Shown: one piece after another, positions 47,551 through 60,834 of the stretch
How positions within the stretch are numbered: the stretch's first letter is position 1
Layout: each line of letters opens with the position of its first letter
Assembly (NCBI RefSeq): GCF_004115265.2
Contig: NC_046293.1
Coordinates: 25,678,173-25,742,172 of the forward strand
Origin: Rhinolophus ferrumequinum
Lineage: Eukaryota > Chordata > Mammalia > Chiroptera > Rhinolophidae
DNA length: 64,000 bases
Direction: 5' to 3'
Notes under the pieces: model-generated
Database searches by the model: none
What the model was told of the DNA's origin: nothing
What the model saw: the letters and a program-made list of their open reading frames with translations, nothing else
Translations under genes and position numbers: made by a program

Positions 47551-48066
47551 ATGTCTGAAGAAGTTATTTATGCGGATCTAAAATTCCAAGATGCCAGTAA
47601 AATAGAAAATATCCAGGAGTTTGACCAAGTTGGCACAAAAGGTAAGATTTTGAGCTATGGATGTTTTGTAAGATGGTAGAGATGAAGTATAGAAGGTGGT
47701 AGAGTGTAAGGGTAGAAGCCTGCAACTTAGATATTAGTGAATTGACAATGATCCTTCAATTTGAATTTTCGATTAAGCTTCTCATTTTTACCAAAGCTAC
47801 CAATAATGTCCATATAAAATGATTATAAAGGTTTTTGTTTGTTTGTTTTTTAAAGGCACTGATCAGTGTCTTGAACACTCAGTCTTTTGTAAATTTTCTA
47901 GTTTTTAACATCACACTCAAGATAATTAAGATAGGATAGTATTTTCACATGACTAGATTGTGAAAATTCTTTTTTTATCTCCATGAAAGGAAACCATGGA
48001 ACAAGGACCAAATGCTGTCCGGGAAAGTCATGGTTTTGTAAGTTCTTTTTTTTATAAGAAAATGGT

Positions 48067-48118
<52 letters not shown>

Positions 48119-51100
48119 TGTCTGTGTATGTAAAAGAGAGAGAAAGAGACAGGGACACAAAGAGACAGACAGAGATGTCTATCTTTAGTGGATTACATTT
48201 CATTTTCTACCAAATCAAGCATATATTACCCTAATATTTCTCCTACTTCTTTTGGAGATCTTTCCCTGACTTACTGAAAAATAGAAGAGGTTAAGTTGAA
48301 TAAACAACACATCAGGGGGCCGGTGAGCTGAGCTCTCCTTAACTAGAATGAAGACAATGAGCTCCTGCTAGGCTGTCACTTAGCTGCTACTGAGCTCCTG
48401 GGTGATTGGGTGATCGGATGACTCAGTTAGTTGGAGTGCATGCTGTCAACCACAAGGTTGCCAGTTCGACTCCAGCAAGGGATGGTGGGCTGTGTCCCCT
48501 GCAACTAAGATTGAACAGTGGCGACTGGACTTGAAACTGAGCTGCACCCTCCACAACTAAGATTGAAAGGACAACAATTTGACTTGGTACTGATGGGTCC
48601 TGGGAAAAACACACTGTTCCCCAACAAAGTCTTGTTCCCCTGCCCCAGTCTTAAAAAAGCAACAAACAAACAAACAAACAAAAGAACAACAACAAAAAAA
48701 AAACACGTCAGGGATTAAAGGAAGAAAAGAAATAAAGAAATATTGAAAGACATAACATTCAAAATCACACTGTATGTGGAAGCTTTGTATTTTTCTGTTC
48801 AAATTTAAATAAGGATGTAAATGATTACCTGTATTGACATACAGCTTATACTTCAGTAAAGTATTCTCTAATCTCCATCTTATTCGTAATCCTATATTCC
48901 TCCTATTATACATAGCTCCTATCTACTGGCTCCTGGCCTTTTGGATGAAATCTGCCCCAGCACATCCATACTTGAATTCATTATGTTTAAGTTAAAAACA
49001 ACATAAACAGTAGTTATGGAGAACATAGAAAGTTGATAGAAACAGTGAAATTATGATGGGAGTAATAGAAGAATTCTCATGTATTATTTAAGTGATTTCC
49101 CCCTCCCAAAATATAATATTCTTTGAAATGCTAGCTTTATTATGAACAGAATATTTGTTGTTACATCTTGGATTTATTTATCATCAGCATTGTACATCTT
49201 GAAAAGGAAAAACAGCTCCATTCTGTGAGCTTTTCCTTTAATACAATTTTTTTTAAGAGGTGACATTTAAGGGTTTTGCAGTATTTTCTATCTTAATTTC
49301 CTTGTTTGTATTTCTCCTTTTTTTATGGTTTTCTTTTTTATATATAAATTTTATTGGGGAATGTTAGAGGACAGTGTGTTTCTCAGGGGCCCATCAGCTC
49401 CAAGTGGTTGTCCTTCAATCTAGTGGAAGGCACAGATCAGCATCAAGTCCAGTCACTGTTTTCAGTCTTTAATTGCAGGGGGCTCAATCCACCATCCCAT
49501 GTGGGAATTGAGCCAGCAACCTTGCTGTTGAGAGCCTGTTCTCTAACCAACTGAGCCATCCAGCCATCCCTCCGGAAGCTCAGTGGCAGCTCATTGTCTT
49601 CAGTCTAGTTGTGGAGGGTGCAGCTCACTGGCCCAGGTGGGAATCAAACTGGCAACCCTGTCGTTCAGAGCCCGCACTCTAACCAATTGAGCCACCCAGT
49701 CTCCCCAAGTCTTTAGGGTTTTCTATGCATAATATCATATCATCTGCAGATGGTGAGAGTTTTATTTATTTCTTTCAGATTTGGATGTCTCTTATTTCTT
49801 TATCTTGTCTAATTGCTCTGGCTAGGATTTCCAATACTATGTTGAATAAACTCGGCAAGAGTAGGCATCCTTGTCTTGTTCCTGATTTTAGAGGAAAAGC
49901 TTTCAGCTTTTCACCATTGAGTATGATGTTATAGACTTGCTTGTCATATATAGCCTATATTATGTTGAGGTAAATTCCCTCTATACCCATTACATTGAGT
50001 TTTATCATAAATCAATGTTAAATTTTGTAATATGTTTTCATGCATTTATTGAGATGATCATATGATTTTTATCCTTTATTTTGTTGATGTGGTGTATTAT
50101 ATTGACTGATATGTGGAAGTTGAACCATCCTAGCATTCCTGGAATAAATCCCACTTGATTGTGGTGTATGATCCTCTTAATGGATTGTTGAATTTGGTTT
50201 GCTAATATTTTGTTGAGGATTTGTGTGTGTGTGTGTGTGTGTGTCTGTTCATGAGGAATATTGACCTGTATCTTTCTTTTCTAGTATCATACAGTCTGGT
50301 TTTGGTATCAGAGTAATACTGTCTTCCTAAAGTGAATTTGGAAGTGTTCCCTTCTCTTATTTTTTGGAAGAGTTTGAGGATTGGCATTAATTCTTTGATT
50401 GTTTGATAGAATTTACCAGTGAACTTGTCTAGTCCTGGACCTTTGTTTATTAGGAGGTTTTTGATTACTGATTCATTCTCTTACTAATAATCAGTCTGTT
50501 CACATTTATTATTTAATTATGATTAAGCCTTGGCAGGTTGTATGTTTCTAGGAATTTATCCATTTTACTACATTGCCCAATTTGTTTGCATATAATTCAT
50601 AGTAGTCTTATGATCCTTATATTTCTGTGGTATCAATTGTAATATCACTTTTTCATTTCTGATTTTACTTATTTAAGTATAATAATTAATTTATAATATA
50701 AAGTTCATAATTTCTGTTTGTTTTTTAATAGAAAAATTGTCTGTTTTGGGCTTTACTGTCACTAAAAAGAAAGCATTCAGCAAAAGTTTGTTGCTAAAAA
50801 ACATGAAAAATTCTAAGAAGAAAATAATATAGATTTGGCCTAAGATCTGGCTGATGGAAGGACACACAGGGACATTACAAGGATACAGGCTATCATTTAT
50901 GTTCCACAGCTATGATTTTCTAAAGAAAACATAAATAACTAAAATGATTTTCTTTGACACCCACAATTGTCCAATCGAGGAACGAATACTCAGATTGATC
51001 TCTCTGTTAACTGCCATGTACTCAGTTTCCCCAATTTTTACAGAAAAGATATGTTGTATCCAGATTGATTGGTTTACTCACTTCTCTTTTTTAAAATTCA

Positions 51101-54100
51101 GTTTTGCCTCTTTGTTTATTGAATCAACCTACAAAATAATAGCCTCTCCTTGGGAAACAGTTTGCATGCAAAACAACTAACAAAATGTTTTTTGACTTAT
51201 TCTTGACATGTTATTTAAAAAGGTATTTTAAAATGTCCTTGAGTTTCCAGCAAAGCATATTTCTTTACTGGAGATATTTTAGGAAAGGAAAAAAAAAAAA
51301 CAGGCAAAATGAATGAATGAGTGAATGATTTAGATTAAGATGTATACCATTTCCAGGCCTCTTTGCTAATTTTGCTTTCCACAGCACCTCCTGCTATTTT
51401 CCATGTATGGCGTCAAAGAGCCTTGGCTCTGGCTCTCCTGTGCCTTCTGCTACTAATTGGACTGGGAGTCTTAGGAAGCATGTGTATGTATTCCTCATGT
51501 TTCGATTGAAATGGAAAACACCTAGAATTGCATGAGTTTTATAAGAAAGTTTACTCTGAATTGAGGCTTTGGGATGATTATAGATGACATGTAAACATAA
51601 AGTTGACTTGTAACTAAGTCCTTACGACATGATACTTAGCTACTTTCCCTCACTCCTGTAAAATGACTATTTCCCTAGGCCTTGAATACTCTTAATACAA
51701 TTTCAGTAAAAAGGAGGTAATGGTTGTATTGAGGGATTACATTTTCTTTATCATTTCCTTTTTGATCTGGAGTTTACATAACTTCGAAGACAGAAATGGA
51801 AAAGTTGAAAAAACTACAATATTTCAAAGAAGAACTTCAGAAGAATGTTTCTCTACAACTGATGCATAATATGAATAATTCCAAGAATATCATGAAACTC
51901 TCTATCACACTGCAAATAATAGCCACCAAATTATGTTATGAGCTATCTAGAAAAAAACCAGGTAATACTATTCGTATATTTCTCTCTGAGTTATTTATTA
52001 GACAATCAACTAAACCTGTAAGTCACTTGAGAGTCAGTCTTTCCCTCAGAAGTGATTATTTGGGGAAAGGAATTAAATGTGGTTGACAGAGGACTTGATA
52101 TTTCTATGTAGTTAGAAGAAAACCAGAAAAAGGAAAAGTAACTTAGGCCCTCAAATTACACAAGGTGACCCTTACTACATAAAACATTAAGTAATACACC
52201 GGTTTCTCTAATCTGACGTTCACTAGATTATTTTGGGTACTGAGGCCAATAGAAGATAGGGAGGAAAGAACACCTCTTTATAAGTGACCTCATTCCTAAA
52301 TTTTAGTAAATGTTTAATAAGAGTCAAGAGAAAAGAAATAAAGTTAGGGCTTACCCTTGGAATTTGGATGAATTGGTCTTTTAATATCTCTAACAATTTT
52401 TATAGCTATTAAAATATGTTCTGCTTTAATAAACTAAATACACTCTCCCAAACATTCGACAAGTCAGAGAGCTCAAAATGCTCTAGGTGGAGAAGTCAGG
52501 ATTGTTGTATGTTTGTGGGGTTGATTCTCATCACACAATGTTGCTTGTGATTAGCTGGGGGTTTTTTTTGTTTATTTGTTTATTTGTTTGTTTGTTTGTT
52601 TGTTTGTTTGTTTACCATGTGGTCATACAAAAAAATGACAAAGGGAGAGAAGGAAATTAATTAATCATTATTCAGGGCTCCTGAGGTAGGAAAATATACT
52701 GGCATCCAAGTGTTTTATTTGAAATGTGTTGCTCAAATTATGTTTTGAGCACATTGTGGTGGTATATAGGGGCCTGGAACACAAGATTCATTTTCTTCAC
52801 CTTTGATGTAAAAAGAAGAAAGACAAGTAAAGGTGGTTACTTTAACACAGAGGACAATGTGAACAATAAGAATAATGAAGATTATCAACACACACCAAAT
52901 GAAACTACACTCTTCTTCCAGAGCACCAATGTAATCCTTGTCCAAAGGAATGGATGTGGCATGGGAACAGCTGCTATTTACTATCAAAAGATTTTAAGAC
53001 ATGGCCAAACAGTGACAAGATGTGTTCTGCTAACAATGCCAGCCTGTTGAAGATTAAGGACAAAAGTGTAGCGGTAAGGTCCTATGGATCTCTGTTTGTG
53101 AGCAAGGAACTCACTTTTCCCATCATCCACTAGGGAGGAGTGAGGCATGTTGGGGAAGATCTTATTAATCTACACATGATTCTGGTTTATTCTAGTTAGG
53201 GTATGAGGTGACTGAGACTTTAGTACATGTATCTCAGGGTAGTACAGCCAAGGTAGAGCATATAAAACTTTAGCTTAGGACCTTAGCATCTGTGGAATCT
53301 CAGAGTCTGGGCAGATGGGTAGATATGGAACACTCAAAATTTGTCGGTCTTTAAGCATTTTCAAACTGGAACTTTAGGGTCAACTTTCAGAGCCCAGTCT
53401 CTGAGCATTTATCTAAAAATAGAAGATCTGGAAATAATTCTTAACTGTTACCAATTCCATAAAATCTACATGGGAGGAGATTATTTGTTTCTACCGTTTT
53501 GCTTTTTTTTTTTTAAGTGAAAAAGCCAACATGCACTAGAATAAGATTGTTTGGATAAAATATGTATAGAAAAGTAGAATTAAGATGGGGTGGCAAAGGC
53601 AAGTGCCAAGCAGATATATTGCACTGAATTTCTGGATCTAAGAATAAGTGAGTTCTTTAGAAGATTTATTTATGTATTGATTTTTTTTTCTAGCATCCAA
53701 ACAGCATCTCCATATTTTACTTATTATTTAGCATTTCTGGTCTCTCAGATAGTAATCACATATTTATTTTTTAAGCAGAAGAATTCATTTTGCCATGAGT
53801 CTCAGCTTCCCTACTCTAAGCATCTTTGTTCTCCTTTATAGAAGAAGGGGAAATCAGTCTATAGCTCTTCCTCATCTGATCTTTCTCAAATGATTCATTC
53901 ATAGTTATTTACTTAAAAAAAAAGAGAAAAAAAAGTCTGAAATATGAGGAAAAAACGCCCATTACTTTCGCTATAAAAATCTGGACTGGTTCTAAATTCA
54001 ATTCTATAACCACTCTCTTTGCTACATTTTTCTCCTATTCTTTCTGTTTCCAGTAACATGTGTTCATAGTGATTAATCACCTCTTTGCCCACAGACTAAA

Positions 54101-56809
54101 AATTTGTCGCTCAATATTTGAATCCTGAAGTTTGTGAACTTCACTGGCCCTACGTTAACGTTATGCACCGATTGGTAGATCCTACTCCATGTGAGACAGT
54201 AGCTGGTGTATAAATGTTGGAGGCAATATTATAGTAAAAATTGCTTTGTGTCAATTTTCTTTAATAACATTGAAAAGTAGTAGTATAATGCAAAAATGTT
54301 ACCTTAAGACAGTAATTTGTAAGAAATTATGTTGTGAGGTAATATACAAAACTGGGAGATAATTATTTTAACAAATCATCTCTATTTCCTGTAGGAATTT
54401 ATAAAATTCCAGAAGTTACATGATTACTGGCTGGGATTATCTCCCAGAAAATATTCCCTAGATTATCAGACCTTGGAGGAGATAATTATGTCCTCTGACA
54501 GGTAAGTCTTTAGTCTTACTGAATTTATATAGTAGGTTTGAGTAAAGGCATTTTCCTCAGGAGCATTATAGGTTACAATCCAAACTGGCTTCCTTAAAGA
54601 ATTCTTTTCCATAGGGCAGCTTTAATATATCTAATAATGTAAGAAGATGCCAGAAATGTCTTCTCATTATCTTGACAAGTCACTAACAAACTTACAGTAG
54701 CCAAATAAGGAAGAATTTCTGTGAATCGTGCTTTTATCTAAGAGAACTATAGAAGCCAACAAAGTGTACCGCGTTCTAGCATGTAACTAAAAGATGTAAT
54801 GTTGGGATTCAAAGATGAATGGAAGACTGATTCTGCCCTTAGCTACTTAACCATTAATTGTATGACCAGACTAATTTAAAAAAATCTACAGATAAAAAGA
54901 ACAGAATGTTATAATGCTTCAGTAAAAATAACCAAAAATAAATTTCAGCTTTGAAATTTGTGCTATAACTGATATTTGAAATGTCCATTTTTTTAATGGA
55001 AGATATAGAGATAGACTAGAACATTTCTGGTAAAGAGAATAAAATGAACTTAGGCATGGTATATTGTATACATGGTATGTATAAAACATTTTGTTGTGTC
55101 ATATATTTAAAAATGTGGTTATAAAGATACCATTATAAATGGATTCATATGTTGTATTTGTTCTGCTTGTAATGGGGAAAAAACAGACAAAAAATAATGC
55201 TAAAATTTCATTTGTATTTTATAATCCTTTCAATTTGGGAAGAGACAGGTTTAGACTAAAGAAAGAAACCAGAGCCTCAACCTGTTGCATTCTGTTGCAC
55301 AGATGAGTTTATACGTATATGTTGGTTGAGGACACATCAAGCAAGAGTGAACTCAGGGCAACTGTGTTAGGATGCTGCCACACTGAATCTGAACCCTGAA
55401 ATTCCTGCATATTCACCACACAGGGCCAGACAGCAAATAGAACCTTTGATTGGTTTTGTTTTGTTTTGTTCTTGTTGCTTTTTCCTTCAGATAGAAATAG
55501 TAGGTGTAGGAATATGCATCAGAAAGACAAGGCAGCTCTACCTGGCAGTTTGCAATGATAGGACAGAATAAGGGATAAGACATGTACTAATGGAGGAGAA
55601 AAGGATATATATTTTAAAGATCTCATTTGGAATAAAGGACTAGAGGTAAAAGTAGTGGGTGTATCAGGGGAGAGTATAGATGGAGTCTTGTTTTGAAAAC
55701 GTAGAATTTCCTTGTGTTTATTTGTAATTATTGCTAATGGGAAGATAATCTATAATGCGATGGAAACACAGTAGATATTTTAAATTATCAAGAGATAATA
55801 CTGAAATAAAAATTATATATGCATATTACATAATAATGTATGTAAACATATTTGTATGTATACATTCCCTTTTGTTTTTTTGTTCTCAATGTTGTTTTAG
55901 GGCTTGTTTCTGTTAAGGGGCTATGATCAATTACATCTGTATTATGTCACCTCAAACAGGAATTTTCACTTTTAAAAATTGAATTGATTAACTTATTGAT
56001 TGATTGATGATCATTATTAATTGACCTAAGTATTGACACTACGTTATTATCCAAAAATAATATTTTTAAATTACAAGTTTGTCTTAATATGTAATCCCTG
56101 ATCAGTAATCTTGTATTAGGGGCTGGTAATTACTCAGAACTTCAGAGAAAAATCTCTGAAAAATGGCTAGAGGGATATGTCACTTAAAGATGATTGTCTA
56201 TTTTAAGGTATCATACTTTAGGTTAATTCCTGGTTTTGGTGATTATGAAAAACATTTGAGAACAGTGTCAAAGATTTACTACTGAGCCAATTAGATTAGA
56301 TAATCTAATGGAATTGCACTATTCTACATTATATTAGGTATTAGGGAAGGGAGGGGCTATGTCTGAAAGTAAAGACCAGCAAATATTGACAGATGAGAAA
56401 AAGAGAATATTATAGAGGAAGCAGAGAAAAATAAGGCAGTGTCTGACATTGTGTATTTGTCAATAAAATTGAGTAACCTGGACACTCTTGATATTCTCAA
56501 TAATAATTAAAATTTATTCTAGACAACGCAGTCCCTAGAAGCAACGATATATTGGAAAAGTAACTTTTGTGCATGTGAATATGTTTCAAATGTTTGACTT
56601 GCCAAGTGTAATTCTTTATTTTCTCTTTCAGGTTTACAAGAAATACAAATGACCCAAGTGATAGAATATATTGCAGAAATATAAGAAATGCAATATATAT
56701 TTATAGCGATTACTGCACTAAGCAAAAAAAGTATATATGTGAGAAGTTAGCTAATCCAGTGAGGACTGAGAGTATACTAATGAATGAAGTACCAGATGGA
56801 AGAATGTAG
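47551..56809 (+). CDS. CLEC12A: CLEC12A (MICL/CLL-1), complete six-exon coding region
   Basis: An inhibitory C-type-lectin-like receptor of myeloid cells. In human it signals through SHP-1/SHP-2 and is reported to sense uric-acid crystals. Exons: 47551-47641 ([20 protein letters not shown]), 51385-51483 ([13 protein letters not shown]..., transmembrane [16 protein letters not shown]), 51773-51961 (stalk; [22 protein letters not shown]), 52922-53073 ([19 protein letters not shown]), 54395-54501 ([20 protein letters not shown]) and 56632-56809 ([18 protein letters not shown]..., [16 protein letters not shown], stop TAG). Phases join perfectly to 271 codons, against about 265 in human. VIYADL is an intact ITIM; human has VTYADL. 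A 19-residue tail follows ICEKLANPV, and it differs from the human tail. Start chosen for the MSEE match and in-phase splicing. A Rhin-like SINE pair and an L1 lie in the 3.7-kb first intron. Confidence 0.96.
48064..48117. repeat. (GT)n microsatellite
   Basis: About 25 GT units in the first CLEC12A intron. Confidence 0.95.
48317..48701 (+). mobile_element. Rhin-type tRNA-derived SINE, full to the tail
   Basis: Contains 'gactcagttagttggagtgc', 'accacaaggttgccagttcg', 'gcaagggatggtgggctg', 'caactaagattgaaaggaca', then an A-rich tail. It is flanked by near-identical 'aacacatcagg' (48306-48316) and 'aacacgtcagg' (48702-48712), a target-site duplication. In intron 1 of CLEC12A. Confidence 0.85.
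49345..49705 (-). mobile_element. Rhin-type SINE, antisense
   Basis: Reverse-complement wording: 'ggcaaccctgtcgttcagag' and 'accaattgagccaccc', with a second tRNA-like module 'accaactgagccatccagcc'. The tail is on the left ('tttattgggg'). In intron 1 of CLEC12A. Confidence 0.8.
49706..50690 (-). mobile_element. L1 ORF2 fragment, antisense
   Basis: 'gtctttagggttttctatgc', 'ctaattgctctggctaggat', 'ctcggcaagagtaggcatcc', 'atcccacttgattgtggtgt' and 'cagtgaacttgtctagtcct' are antisense L1 reverse-transcriptase wording. Truncated at both ends. It contains (GT)n at 50223-50243. Confidence 0.85.
52569..52612. repeat. (GTTT)n microsatellite
   Basis: Tetranucleotide run in the intron before the first CLEC12A lectin exon. 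Confidence 0.95.
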
Positions 56810-56893
56810 TTAGAGAAATTATTTTTCCTTACCTATTATCCTGCAAGTAAAGGCAACTTTGGGGAACATACATCTTGTGGGCTACATAAATGG

Positions 56894-56899
56894 AATAAA
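56894..56899 (+). terminator. CLEC12A poly(A) signal AATAAA
   Basis: A canonical signal 85 bases after the stop codon, on the coding strand. Confidence 0.7.
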
Positions 56900-58724
56900 G
56901 ATGCTGTGAGACTAAATTCCTGCCTCTCTCTTAACAATTTATATTTTCAAACTTCCTTCTTTTTCCTCATTTGCTGAGTGAAAGAAACCTAAAGTTATAT
57001 CTGAAATCATTCTATGTCATTTAGATACAGTCCAGATACTATTGAGCATAAATTCAGTGTTTTGGGTGAGAACACTGAAAACTGAAGGTAATTTTTCTTG
57101 TTTTTCCAGACATAAACAATGTAAATACCAACCTTATGGTATTTACCAGAGAAACCTGAATCTAGGAATATATAAAGGGTAATACATCATGACCAATTGG
57201 GGTTTATCTAGTAATATAAATTGATTTACATTTGGGGGGTGGAAAAGAGAAAAAAAATGGAATTGCTTGTCCTGCCCACAGGGCCTTGGCCAGAACTGAT
57301 ATCCATTTGCTTAGAGAATATTTGATCAACTGGAATGAAAACTTACAAAACATCATGTCTGACCAAGGGATATACTTTCTAGCATAGAGGTAAGAGAGTG
57401 AACCATGCAATCCACTGGTCATGTCATAAACTAAAGCAACATAAAGCTGAAGGTCAGATGGAGCAATGGAAAGGACTAAGGGCTCGTTGAAAGCACAGCT
57501 GGAGAGCCAGCTCAGAGTTAATATTTATGACAACATGATGTCATCTTCCAAGATGCAGTGTATGCTTTAAATCAATAATCTTTATATGGTTCTGTGTCCT
57601 AAGTACATAGAAAACATGAGTGTGTAAACAAAGTGCAGAAGCAGGGGTGACCCGACCCTGCTTACCATCATTTCTATTGACCAACTTGGGAAATGAGTCC
57701 CAGTAACTCTGAGTTCTATGGCTTTAGAGAACTTGGTCTCTAAAGAACAAATAGTTCCACCAGGTGTCACAATACCTCTTGTTGGATGAGTCACTGTCTT
57801 GGAATGAGCAAATGACTGATCAACAGGAGAAGGTAGGGCTGTTGTTAAACAATAGGGACGAAAAAAAAAAAAAAACAGAAAACAAAAAACAAAACAAACA
57901 AACAAAAACAAAACAAACAAACAAAACAATAAGGATGAAGAAATATGTTTGGCATCCAGTTGTCACTCTTGAGTACATCTTTATAATCCATTGCCCATTT
58001 TGATGGTAAATAGACAAATTCAGCAGTCACAGCTTGAGAATGGTGTGATGAACAGGGATTCAAATCCCAGTTTGGTGACTTAGGTGAGCAGAGGTACTAA
58101 CAGAGGGTGAGAGGAATCTAGAATGAATAGTAGAAGGAGATAGTGAGGATTGCTTGTGATTCTGAGCTGAGCTACAGCACAAGGAGCTGTAATTCAGTTT
58201 CACACACCTTCTTCTTACAAGTTCATCCAAAGAAGAGAGACAAACCATCATGTACTCATTCCACTTCCATGAAGAAGTGGGTCTAGGGTGAGAAAAAATT
58301 ATACTGTGGTGGACTATCGATGTGATATACAGATTTCCCTTTAGGTCTGAAGGTCTAATTCTCTCAGTTGCTGGGAGAGCTGTCAACATACAACTACCAA
58401 GTGGGAGCCATTGCTTCTTTTGAAGAGAATTAACTCACTCAGGTTATGTTCTCTTTCCGTGGCAGCTCATATCCAATATGAAGGCATATAAAGGCCTGGC
58501 TGCCTTTCTCTAACTGGGGAAAACTCAAAAGGGCTATTCCAGCTTCAGACGTCTGTGTGTAATTGATTGAGGTCTCACTGAGAATGCATCACAGCTCAAT
58601 TTCCCCTTCTGCTCAATCCTGCCTTTTCCCATTCTCTTCCACAGGTGATAATATCAAAGGTGTTCCCTAATAAAACTTCTTCATGCTAATCTTGACTTTA
58701 GAGTCTGCTTCCTGGGGAACTAAG
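56900..58724. other. CLEC12A 3' flank, no gene recognised
   Basis: Contains an A/CA-rich simple-sequence stretch at 57855-57928. The block from about 57430 to 58720 has the feel of an old repeat (for example 'cttggtctctaaagaac', 'tctgcttcctggggaactaa'), but I cannot name it. Confidence 0.4.
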
Positions 58725-59720
58725 CCTGCAAGAGTTCCTGACATAATTATAGAAAATCTTAATAAGTGGAGAGATGACCCTATACTTAGATTGGAACACT
58801 ATATTCTTGGGATGTCAAGTTTCCCAAATTTGCCTATAGATTCAATACAATCCCTGAACATTTCAGAGGGATTTTTTCTTTTTGAAAGTGATGTTCAAAA
58901 ACTATCATAGAAATGCATAGGATTTAGAATATCCAAGAAAATATTGAAAAACAGGAATATTTGGAGAAATGACAGTACTGAATATCAAGACTTACTCTAA
59001 AGCCACAATAATGAAACAACTTTGAGTTAATACCAGGACAGATATATATCCACAGGACCTGATCAAGTGTCCAAAAAGAGACTCATGTGCATACAGTTAT
59101 CTTATAAAAGAAGTTGGAAGAAAATGATAGCCTTTTCAATAAATGGAGCTGAAGCTATTGGATATCTCATGAAAAAAACTAAACCTGATATCTATTTTAT
59201 ACCTTATATAAACATTAATTCAAAATGAATCATAAAACCTAATATGAAAGTTCAAAACATAAGGATTCTATAAAACACAAGAGAATATTTTAATTGTTTT
59301 ACAGTAGGTAAAGATTTCATAAACAGGACTAAATAAACACCAATAATAATAAAAAAACAGAAAAGTTAGACTAAGTTATAAATAAGAACATCACTAACAG
59401 AGTGAAAATGCAAGTCATAGCCTTGAAAAAGATATGTGTTCGGTTTGTATTAATATAATACACACATACCCATATTTATATAAAACATAATTAACTTCTA
59501 TAAATCAATAATTAAAAATACCCTCTAATGAAAAAAATGGGCAGAAAGATTTAAAAAGGCACTTCATAAAAAAGAATATTCAAATGGCCTGAAAATATAG
59601 AAGTTGCTCAACATCATTTCTCACCAGAAAAGAATTCAAAATAAAAATATAGTGAGGTTCTATTATACCCACCAGAGCAGCTGAAATTAAAGTCTGGCAT
59701 TACTAAAGATTGGCAGAAAT
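58725..59720 (+). mobile_element. old L1 ORF2 3' fragment, sense
   Basis: 'tagattcaatacaatccctg', 'aaagccacaataatgaaaca' and 'gaaaatgatagccttttcaa' follow L1 order. Many lesions and an early subfamily. Confidence 0.75.
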
Positions 59721-59902
59721 GTAGAAGGTGCTGGATTTTCTGTGGTCAAATTAGCATCAAAATGCCTAAGTCTGGGAAACATATTTTCCAGAATTCCTTT
59801 CCTTCTTTAAGTCCTGATCAGAATTGGGCAATGAGTGGAACTCATGGCATAACTGGAAAGCAAAATTGAAGCAGAGATCATTACTTTTAAAAGGTTGCTA
59901 TA

Positions 59903-60314
59903 GGGCAGGCCCGGTGGCTCAGGCGGTTAGAGCTCCATGCTCCTAATTCCGAAGGCTGCCAGTTTAATTCCCACATGGGCTAGTGGGCTCAACCACAAGG
60001 TTGCCAGTTCAATTCCTCGAGTCCCGCAAGGGATGGTGGGCTCCATCCCCTGCAACTAAGATTGAACATGGCCCCTTGAGCTGAGCTGCCGCTGAGCTCT
60101 TGGATGGCTCAGTCGGTTGGAGTGCATCCTCTCAACCACAAGGTTGCTGGTTTTGACTCCACAAGGGATGGTGGGTTGCGCCCCCTGCAACTAGCACCTT
60201 CCACAACTAAGATTGAAAGGACAACAACTTGACTTGGAAAAAAGTCCTGGAAATACACACTGTTCCCCCAATAAAGTCCTGTTCCCCTTCCCCAATAAAA
60301 TCTTTTTAAAAAAA
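59903..60314 (+). mobile_element. full-length Rhin-type SINE with target duplication
   Basis: It starts 'gggcaggcccggtggctcag', contains two tRNA-like modules, 'gagctgagctgccgctgagc' and 'caactaagattgaaaggaca', and ends 'ccaataaaatctttttaaa'. It is flanked by GTTGCTATA at 59894-59902 and 60315-60323. This is the best evidence in the window for a bat of the horseshoe/leaf-nosed group. Confidence 0.9.
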
Positions 60315-60323
60315 GTTGCTATA

Positions 60324-60386
60324 AGAGCTGATGGGCCCTGGAGAAACTGTTCCCCAATATTCCCCAAAAAAATTAAAAAAAAGAAA
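60324..60386 (+). mobile_element. second SINE tail fragment
   Basis: 'gagctgatgggccctggaga' and 'actgttccccaatattcccc' plus an A-rich tail repeat the end of a Rhin-type SINE. 'ggttcctatag' (60387-60397) follows, nearly repeating the target duplication of the neighbouring SINE. Confidence 0.7.
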
Positions 60387-60834
60387 GGTTCCTATAGTCA
60401 AACAGAATGACAGGTGGAGGCTGAAGTGCCTAGTAGGCCTCAGATCATCATCTATCTCCTTCTCCACATCCAGTTCATCTTGCTGACTTCTTATCCTACC
60501 AACCCACAGTAGCTCCAGGTCTATACATGGTTGCACTCCTGCAGAAAGTATTGTATTCTTGTGGAAGAATGTATTAAATGATTTTATTACATCCCTATGT
60601 TGTGAATGAACATATTTTCACTTAGGAATGAGTCACCCAAGTTTTGGGATACTGCATTTTTGTGAAAACAGTGCCTTATTTTTCCAAAATGAAATAAAAA
60701 TCATTACATAGAAAATAATCAAAGAATAATTTTTTCTTTGCCTTAATGACAAAGTGACTCTTTATTTATAAGTGAAATCTCTTGGCACTTGTGGGCTATT
60801 CTGAAATAAGTGACAGTATGTTGAGAATACTGAC

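Noticed and set aside
49725-49934. 69-codon open frame in CLEC12A intron 1
   Set aside because: Antisense L1 reverse-transcriptase sequence, not a host exon.
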